52,245 nucleotides of DNA from RUG472 sp045224495. GTDB lineage: Bacteria; Bacillota; Clostridia; Christensenellales; CAG-138. Under the pieces are notes generated by a model that was given only the letters and a program-made list of their open reading frames with translations, was not told the DNA's origin and searched no databases. Made by a program: the position numbers and the translations under genes. The first letter of the stretch is position 1, and the number at the start of each line of letters is the position of its first letter. Below, piece by piece: positions 47,101-52,245 of the stretch. The DNA lies in NCBI GenBank assembly GCA_045224495.1, contig JBGVAK010000086.1, positions 1-52,245 on the forward strand. The letters are read 5' to 3'.

Positions 47101-49305
47101 TTACCTCCCGTTGACCCGTCTCACTTCGATGACGGATTTAAGCTTTCGTAAGTTGGCCATGATGTGGTTCAGCTCGTCGGTATCCGAGACCACGAAGGTC
47201 ACCAACATGGTGGCCACGCCGTCGGCGGTGGTCTGAGCCTTCATGTCCGAGATATACACGTTCATGGTGGTGAGCAGTCGGCTGATCTCCAGCAGGGAGC
47301 CGGTCTTGTCCACCACATGGATGAACACGGTGGCGGAGAACTCCTCCGCGGAAGAGCTGGCCCATTCCACGGGCACGAATCGCTCCGGTTCCTGATAGAG
47401 GCGAGCCATGTTCCGGCAGTCCGCCCGATGGATGGACACGCCCCGTCCCCGGGTGATGTAGCCCACGATCTTGTCCCCCGGCAGAGGGTTGCAGCAGTTG
47501 CTGAAGTGGACGGACATGCCCGGGTCCCCTGCCACGATGATGCCGTTGGTGGGCTTGGCTTTGCCCTGGTTGGTGGGCCTGTGGGGCGTGGAAGGGGTCA
47601 GGGTGGCGTTCTGCAACCGCTCCTGCATCTCCTCCAGCTTGTCCGCCTTCCGCTTCATGTCCATGAGCCGATGGATCACCTGCCCGGAGGAGATGCCGCC
47701 GTAACCGATGGCGGAATACAGCTCGTCCAGGGAGGGCAGCGTCAGCTTTTTGAGAATGTCGTTGTAGAACTCCGGCTTCATCAGGGAGGCGATGTCCACG
47801 GCCTGGCGCTTGGCGGCGTCCTCCAGCATCTCCCGTCCCTTTTGGATGTTCTCCTCCCGGTTGGCCTTCTTGAACCACTGCTTGATCCGGTTCTTGGCGG
47901 ATTGGGTCTTGACGATGTTCAGCCAGTCCCGACTGGGCCCGGCCTGGGTGTTGGAGGTGATGATCTCCACCACGTCGTTGGTTTTGAGGATATAATCGAG
48001 GCGCACCATATTCCCGTTGACCCGGGCGTGCTGGGTATGGTGTCCCACGTTGGTATGGATGCGGTAGGCAAAATCGAGGGGCGTGCTGCCGATGGGCAGG
48101 TCCAAGATCTCACCCTTAGGCGTCAGCACGTAGACGTACTCGCCCAGGTAGTCCTTCACCACGTTTTCGGCGAACTCGGAGTTGTCCTCGCTGTCGTCCT
48201 TGGCCTCCTCCACCACCTGCCTGAGCCAGCTGGTGCGCTTGTCGAGCTCCGTCTGGACCGTCCGCCCCTCCTTGTACATCCAATGGGCGGCCACGCCGTA
48301 TTCCGCCGTCTCGTGCATCTCATGGGTGCGGATCTGCACCTCGAAGGGGATGCCGTTCTTGTTCATGAGCGTGGTGTGCAGCGACCGGTACAGGTTGGGT
48401 TTGGGCATGGCGATATAGTCCTTGAACCGGCCCGGCAGAGGTTTCCACTCCGCATGGATGATGCCCAAAGCAGCGTAGCAGTCGTTCACGGTGTTCACAA
48501 TGACCCGGATGGCGATCAGGTCGTATATCTCGCTGATGCTGGCGTTGTTGCGCTGCATCTTGCGATAGGTGGAATAGAGGTGCTTGGGGCGGCCGGAAAG
48601 CTCCGCGTCGATGCCCGCCTCCTTCATGAGCTCCTTCATACGCTCCATGGCGGTGCCCAGGAGCTTCAATCGTTCCTCCTGCTGCCGGGAGACCAGGCTC
48701 CGGATGCGCTCGTACTCCTCCGGCATCAGGTACTTGAAGGACAGGTCCTCAAGCTCGCTCCGCAGGACGCCGATGCCGAACCGGTGGGCAAGAGGCGTGT
48801 AGACCTCCAGCGTCTCCTTGGCCTTGCGGATCTGTTTCTCCCGGGTACAATACTCCAGAGTGTGCATGTTGTGCAGCCGATCAGCGAGCTTTATGATGAC
48901 CACCCGTACGTCGTCGGCGATGGCCAGGAAGAGTTTGGTCAGATTCTCGTTCTGTTCCTGCTTCTTGGTGACGTATTCCTTCTGTCCGGACCGGGTCAGC
49001 TTGGTGACGCCGTCCACCAGGTGAGCTACTTCCGGGGAGAATCGCTTGGCGATCTCGTCCACGGTGATGCCCTTGCCGTCCTCCACCGTGTCGTGCAGCA
49101 CCCCCGCGATGACCGTAGCGGCATCCATGCCCATATCCAGCAGATACTCGGCCACTGCCAAGGGGTGGATGATGTAGGGTTCACCGGACTCCCGCTTCTG
49201 CTCCCCATGGACAGCGGAAGCAAAGGCCACGGCGTCCTCCATGGTCTTTCCCTTCTCCGGGCCGAATTTGGCGCTGAATTTTTGAAGCAGTTCTTCCTTT
49301 GCCAT
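47101..49305 (-). CDS. rel: Bifunctional (p)ppGpp synthetase/hydrolase Rel
   Basis: A 734-residue stringent-response enzyme. The hydrolase HD domain has AVHGEQKRESGEPYIIHP and LHDTVED (70-76), so it should be active. The synthetase domain includes GRPKHLYSTYRKMQ, IYDLIAIRVIV and RFKDYIAMPKPNLYRSLHTTL. TGS, a zinc-finger-like segment (VHFSNCCNPLPGD...IHRADC) and a C-terminal ACT domain complete the normal order. The start at 49305 (MAKEELLQKF) has only a weak ribosome site. It lies in an operon recJ-apt-rel-dtd-MBL-hemZ; an internal promoter in recJ could drive apt and rel separately. Confidence 0.96.
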   Translation of the reverse strand: MAKEELLQKFSAKFGPEKGKTMEDAVAFASAVHGEQKRESGEPYIIHPLAVAEYLLDMGMDAATVIAGVLHDTVEDGKGITVDEIAKRFSPEVAHLVDGVTKLTRSGQKEYVTKKQEQNENLTKLFLAIADDVRVVIIKLADRLHNMHTLEYCTREKQIRKAKETLEVYTPLAHRFGIGVLRSELEDLSFKYLMPEEYERIRSLVSRQQEERLKLLGTAMERMKELMKEAGIDAELSGRPKHLYSTYRKMQRNNASISEIYDLIAIRVIVNTVNDCYAALGIIHAEWKPLPGRFKDYIAMPKPNLYRSLHTTLMNKNGIPFEVQIRTHEMHETAEYGVAAHWMYKEGRTVQTELDKRTSWLRQVVEEAKDDSEDNSEFAENVVKDYLGEYVYVLTPKGEILDLPIGSTPLDFAYRIHTNVGHHTQHARVNGNMVRLDYILKTNDVVEIITSNTQAGPSRDWLNIVKTQSAKNRIKQWFKKANREENIQKGREMLEDAAKRQAVDIASLMKPEFYNDILKKLTLPSLDELYSAIGYGGISSGQVIHRLMDMKRKADKLEEMQERLQNATLTPSTPHRPTNQGKAKPTNGIIVAGDPGMSVHFSNCCNPLPGDKIVGYITRGRGVSIHRADCRNMARLYQEPERFVPVEWASSSAEEFSATVFIHVVDKTGSLLEISRLLTTMNVYISDMKAQTTADGVATMLVTFVVSDTDELNHIMANLRKLKSVIEVRRVNGR

Positions 49306-49360
49306 GTTGCCGAAAAGGGGATCAACGCTGCCGCTGATCCCGATCAAATTCCTTGTTGTT

Positions 49361-49873
49361 TTAGTACTGAATAATGGTGCCGACCTCATATTCCTTTAGG
49401 GTATCGCGGCCGGGCAGGTCCGTCAGCTCGATGCCGAAACAGCAGGCCGCCACCACGCCGCCGGCCTTCTCGCAGAGCTTCGCGCAGGCAAGGGCCGTAC
49501 CGCCGGTAGCCAAGAGGTCGTCCACCACGGCCACCCGCTGGCCGGGCTTGATGGAGTCCACATGCATATGGATCTCATCGGTGCCGTACTCCAGCGCGTA
49601 CTGATAGCTCACGGTGGTGTAGGGAAGCTTGCCGGGCTTGCGGGCCAGCACCATACCCACGTTCAAAGCGTAGGCTACGGCCGCGCTGAAAACGAAGCCA
49701 CGGGCCTCCGGTGCCATGACGAGGTCGACATTCTTATCCCGCAAGAAGTCCGCCATCCGATCCACGGCCTCGTGGAAAGCGTCCTTGTTCTCCAGCAAGG
49801 GGGTGATATCCCGATAGAGGATGCCTTTCTTGGGAAAATCGGGAATGGACCGAACGTAATCCTTGAGTTCCAT
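49361..49873 (-). CDS. apt: Adenine phosphoribosyltransferase
   Basis: A 170-residue purine-salvage enzyme that makes AMP from adenine and PRPP. The N-terminal SIPDFPKKGILYRDITPLL, MAPEARGFVFSAAVAYALN and the PRPP loop VAVVDDLLATGGTALA (115-130) are all typical. AAGGAGG precedes the ATG. It sits between recJ and rel, as in many Bacillota. Confidence 0.97.
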   Translation of the reverse strand: MELKDYVRSIPDFPKKGILYRDITPLLENKDAFHEAVDRMADFLRDKNVDLVMAPEARGFVFSAAVAYALNVGMVLARKPGKLPYTTVSYQYALEYGTDEIHMHVDSIKPGQRVAVVDDLLATGGTALACAKLCEKAGGVVAACCFGIELTDLPGRDTLKEYEVGTIIQY

Positions 49874-49894
49874 GTTGTACCTCCTTAAAGGCTG

Positions 49895-51901
49895 CTATCG
49901 TGTGGACAGCGCCATAAATAACTTGCTTTCGGTGCAGCGGCGGCGCTTGGCCTCGCTCACGGGTTCAAGTCCCATAACCGGCTCGAAGAAGCCCAGCTCC
50001 TTGAAGATGAGAGCGGCCGCCCGCTCCCCGTCCCGCTCCGGTGCTCTTCCCTCTCGGGCGTACCGCAGCAGCGACAGGTAGATGGGCCGCAGCTCCTCCT
50101 CCGTAGGCCGGAAGGGGAAGAACCGCACGAGGCGCTGGGCATAGCGGTCCAGAGCTTCCGTATCCTGGTCCGCCACAGCCTGCAAAAAAGCAGATTCAAT
50201 TATAGTATACTCCCGGGAAGATTGCAAGCTTTTCCGGGGAGAAAGGCCCAAACAAATGAGCTCACAGACGGACCGTCCTCGAAAATCGTTCCGCTGCAGG
50301 GTACAGACTGCCTCCGCCCGGCCCGTATGGACCCAGCGCTCGTAATCCCCACCCTGGGAGAAGCCCACCATACGGATGCGATCCTCCTGGTCGCTCAGGT
50401 ATCCGGCTACATGTTTTTTTCCCTGCCCCAGGTGTGAAACGCCGGACAGGTCTCCCTGGACCAAAAACTGTGGTTCTGGGTTCCCCTGACCGAAGGGCGC
50501 GAAAGCGCGCAGCTCGTCGCAGAGCTCTACCGTGCATGAGGAAAGGGGCAGCGCTTCCTCGAAGGCAACGCTTTTTGCGGGCGGGCCCTGGGGCCGTTGA
50601 TGAGCATAGGCAGCCCTGAGCAACGTGCGGACAGGCTCTATCTCCTCCGCCCGGAGAGTCAAGCCCGCAGCCCCGGCGTGACCGCCAAAGCGGATATAGT
50701 GATCCTTAGCTTCGGACAACATGGCGTAGAGATCGATCTCCGGGATGCTGCGGGCCGAACCCGTGCAGATCCCCGGTTCCACCTCCGTCAGCAGTATCAC
50801 CGGCTTATAGAACATCTCCACCAGCCTTGCCGCCACGATGCCGACGACGCCTACGTTCCACCCTCGTCCCGACAGCATCAGGAAGCTGTCTGCCTCGCCC
50901 TCGAAAGCCAGGGAGAGGCATTCGGTCATGATGCGCTGCTCCTCGTTCCGGCGGGCCAAGTTGTCCTCCTGCAGGGCCATAGCGAGACGTCTGGCTCGAT
51001 CGGGGTCATCCTCGATCAACAATTGAAAAGCGGTGTCCGCGTTGCCCATACGTCCCGCGGCGTTGAGCCTGGGGGCGATCAAAAAGCCCAGGGTGGTCTC
51101 GGTGACGGGCCCGTCCCCCGCGGCGGCAGCCTCCAGCAGTGCGGCAAGGCCCACCTGTTGGCGAACGAGGGGCAGGCCCCGGGTCACCAGCGCCCGGTTG
51201 CAGCCCATAAGGGACACCACGTCGGCCACCGTGGCCGTGGCCACGAAGGGGAGGTATTCCTCTCCCCCGCCTTCCTCCAGGGCGCAGGCCAGCATCCATG
51301 CTACGCCAGCCCCGCACAGGTCCCCCACCCGCTCCCGGAAGTCGCCCTCGGACACGGACACCAGGGCTTCCGCTTCCGGTATCTCTTCGCCGCTGCGATG
51401 GTGGTCCGTCACCACCACCTGCATGCCCAGGGAGCGGGCCAGGGAGACTTCCCCCAGGGCGGAGATGCCGTTGTCCACAGTGACCAGCATGTCCGTGCCT
51501 GCCTCCGCCAGCATGCGGATGGCATTCTCGTTGAGGCCATACCCCTCCCTGTGCCGGGAAGGGATGTAGCAGCTCACGTCCGCCCCCAGCTTTTTGAGGC
51601 ACCGATACAGGATGGCGGAGGCGCTGATACCGTCAGCGTCATAGTCCCCGTAGACGCAGATCTTTTTCCCGTCCCCAATGGCCTCGAGGATGGTCCCGGC
51701 CGCCTCCTCGATGCCCTTCATCTCCCGCCAGTCGGGCAGGGGCTGTCGCTCGGGGTGCAAAAAGCCCTCGATCTTCTCCGGCGTGTCCATGCCCCGCCGG
51801 AGCAGGGCGCGGACCGCTACGGGCGAAAGGGAAAGCTGGCCGGAGAGACGTTCCACCAGCTGGGGGTCGTATATGGTCAGATCGCTGCAAATGAATTCCA
51901 T
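49895..51901 (-). CDS. recJ: Single-stranded-DNA exonuclease RecJ with C-terminal extension
   Basis: A 668-residue 5'-3' exonuclease. DHH-family motifs are DYDADG (86-91) and DHH (166-168), with the DHHA1 part RFGGHAGAAGLTL and the RecJ OB domain after it (AFAPFGQGNPEP). From about residue 565 a helical, basic C-terminal domain follows (RLVRFFPFRPTEEELRPIYLSLLRYAREG), as in the longer RecJ of Bacillota. The ATG has no ribosome site; its promoter (51908-51936) puts +1 on the A of the ATG. An internal promoter lies at codons 558-567. Confidence 0.95.
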   Translation of the reverse strand: MEFICSDLTIYDPQLVERLSGQLSLSPVAVRALLRRGMDTPEKIEGFLHPERQPLPDWREMKGIEEAAGTILEAIGDGKKICVYGDYDADGISASAILYRCLKKLGADVSCYIPSRHREGYGLNENAIRMLAEAGTDMLVTVDNGISALGEVSLARSLGMQVVVTDHHRSGEEIPEAEALVSVSEGDFRERVGDLCGAGVAWMLACALEEGGGEEYLPFVATATVADVVSLMGCNRALVTRGLPLVRQQVGLAALLEAAAAGDGPVTETTLGFLIAPRLNAAGRMGNADTAFQLLIEDDPDRARRLAMALQEDNLARRNEEQRIMTECLSLAFEGEADSFLMLSGRGWNVGVVGIVAARLVEMFYKPVILLTEVEPGICTGSARSIPEIDLYAMLSEAKDHYIRFGGHAGAAGLTLRAEEIEPVRTLLRAAYAHQRPQGPPAKSVAFEEALPLSSCTVELCDELRAFAPFGQGNPEPQFLVQGDLSGVSHLGQGKKHVAGYLSDQEDRIRMVGFSQGGDYERWVHTGRAEAVCTLQRNDFRGRSVCELICLGLSPRKSLQSSREYTIIESAFLQAVADQDTEALDRYAQRLVRFFPFRPTEEELRPIYLSLLRYAREGRAPERDGERAAALIFKELGFFEPVMGLEPVSEAKRRRCTESKLFMALSTR
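50199..50227 (-). promoter_or_regulatory. Internal promoter within recJ, possibly for apt-rel
   Basis: TTGCAA (50222-50227) and a perfect TATAAT (50199-50204) on the minus strand with a 17-nt spacer, inside recJ. It lies about 320 nt before apt, at the boundary between the RecJ core and its C-terminal extension. Confidence 0.5.
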
Positions 51902-51907
51902 GGGCTT

Positions 51908-51936
51908 ATTGTATCGAAAAAAGGCTCCTCCCGCAA
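51908..51936 (-). promoter_or_regulatory. Promoter giving a leaderless recJ mRNA, inside the ackA terminator
   Basis: TTGCGG (51931-51936) at the terminator loop and TACAAT (51908-51913) on the minus strand are 17 nt apart. Six bases follow, and +1 coincides with the recJ ATG (51901). Confidence 0.55.
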
Positions 51937-51948
51937 GAGGGAGGAGCC
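51917..51948 (-). terminator. Intrinsic terminator of ackA
   Basis: GGCTCCTCCC (minus 51939-51948) pairs perfectly with GGGAGGAGCC (51923-51932) around six bases, followed by six T. Confidence 0.92.
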
Positions 51949-51972
51949 CATAGGAAGTGGAATTAAGCAGCC

Positions 51973-52245
51973 TTAGCAGGCCAGCTCGGCGGTGTCGCGG
52001 GCGATGGCCATCTCCTCATCCGTGGGGATGACGAAGACCTTGACCTTGCTCTCGGGCTTGCTGATGCAGATCTCCTCGCCGCGGGGACCGTTGCGGTTGT
52101 AGTCCACATCGGGGATGACGCCCAGGAACTCCATGTTCGCGAGGACTTTCTCGCGGACGCCCTTGTCGTTCTCGCCCACGCCGGCGGTGAACACGATGGC
52201 GTCCACCCCGCCCATGGCGGCGGCATAGGCGCCGATGTACTTCTT
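51973..52245 (-). CDS. ackA: Acetate kinase, C-terminal part
   Basis: The last 90 residues of acetate kinase, cut by the right edge. KYIGAYAAAMGGVDAIVFTAGVGEND is the diagnostic ATP-side motif of the family, and KVFVIPTDEEMAIARDTAEL is the usual end. The enzyme interconverts acetyl phosphate and acetate with ATP formation, consistent with fermentative acetate production in an H2-forming anaerobe. pta would be expected upstream, outside the window. A strong terminator follows. Confidence 0.95.
   Translation of the reverse strand, partial: KKYIGAYAAAMGGVDAIVFTAGVGENDKGVREKVLANMEFLGVIPDVDYNRNGPRGEEICISKPESKVKVFVIPTDEEMAIARDTAELAC

Noticed and set aside
47164..49374. 736-codon plus-strand frame opposite rel
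   Set aside because: Antisense shadow; no recognisable motif, and the rel reading frame is fully conserved in motifs.
50597..51976. 459-codon plus-strand frame opposite recJ
   Set aside because: Antisense shadow; it would also run through the ackA terminator.
1..52245. CRISPR arrays, insertion sequences, phage genes, tRNA or rRNA genes
   Set aside because: No regularly spaced repeats, transposase or phage structural motifs, and no tRNA cloverleaf or rRNA segment were recognised on either strand.

Overview
The window comes from a strictly anaerobic, spore-forming Bacillota (class Clostridia) chromosome with GC-rich coding DNA. The evidence is a sporulation sigma factor of the SigG type, a trimeric electron-bifurcating-type [FeFe] hydrogenase locus, meso-diaminopimelate dehydrogenase, HemZ, an Asp/His-type T-box ahead of hisS-aspS, strong GGAGG ribosome sites and TTGACA/TATACT-like promoters. 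I cannot fix the family or genus; an uncultured gut lineage is a guess. I saw no insertion sequence, prophage, CRISPR array, tRNA or rRNA. It reads as core chromosome.

Layout. 1-5314 (minus): a hydrogenase operon read from about 5393 leftwards. It holds the NuoE-like subunit, a DRTGGG protein, an RsbW-like ATPase, a HydS-like sensory [FeFe] hydrogenase, a second DRTGGG protein, a PHP phosphoesterase, a histidine-kinase-like ATPase, a HndB-like 2Fe-2S protein and the start of the NuoF-like subunit. 5584-11004: envelope and exported proteins (SH3b protein, phosphodiester glycosidase, lipoprotein metallophosphoesterase) mixed with TtcA and RmuC. 11005-11351: an unassigned structured RNA with its own terminator. 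11352-19794: Sfp-type phosphopantetheinyl transferase, aminotransferase and symporter, SigG, a second phosphodiester glycosidase with two small membrane proteins, and an operon of ddh, a degenerate ThyX-like protein and a divergent FolD. 19855-31401: YdcF protein, RluD-type synthase, adenosine deaminase, zinc-ribbon protein, then recX, a NAD(P)HX repair enzyme, glucokinase and an HD hydrolase in one operon, VanW protein, and a ClpE-like unfoldase. 31449-39645 (minus): plsX, acpP, rnc, smc, ftsY, NUDIX, plus yajC, a TIGR04086 membrane protein and a 50-residue ORF. 39756-44554 (minus): T-box, hisS, aspS, trxA, cysteine desulfurase. 44586-52245 (minus): ackA end, recJ, apt, rel, dtd, MBL hydrolase, hemZ.

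Themes. First, the hydrogenase operon combines catalytic subunits with a full set of signalling-type proteins: an H-cluster sensor, two GHKL ATPases, two DRTGGG proteins and a phosphoesterase. Several are joined by 4-nt ATGA overlaps. This looks like a redox or H2-responsive phospho-signalling module and is the best candidate system here. Second, several genes lack a ribosome binding site and have a -35/-10 promoter that places +1 on or within a few nucleotides of the ATG (11004, 11352, 15183, 26689, 51901). In two cases the promoter is embedded in the preceding transcript's terminator hairpin. Third, the ddh operon holds a ThyX-fold protein without the RHR motif next to a FolD without its catalytic lysine. 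Fourth, five exported proteins share an N-terminal anchor followed by a Thr/Pro-rich stalk.

All calls come from reading the sequence. No database search or folding program was run. Positions of promoters and terminators are exact in the sequence; their activity is inferred.
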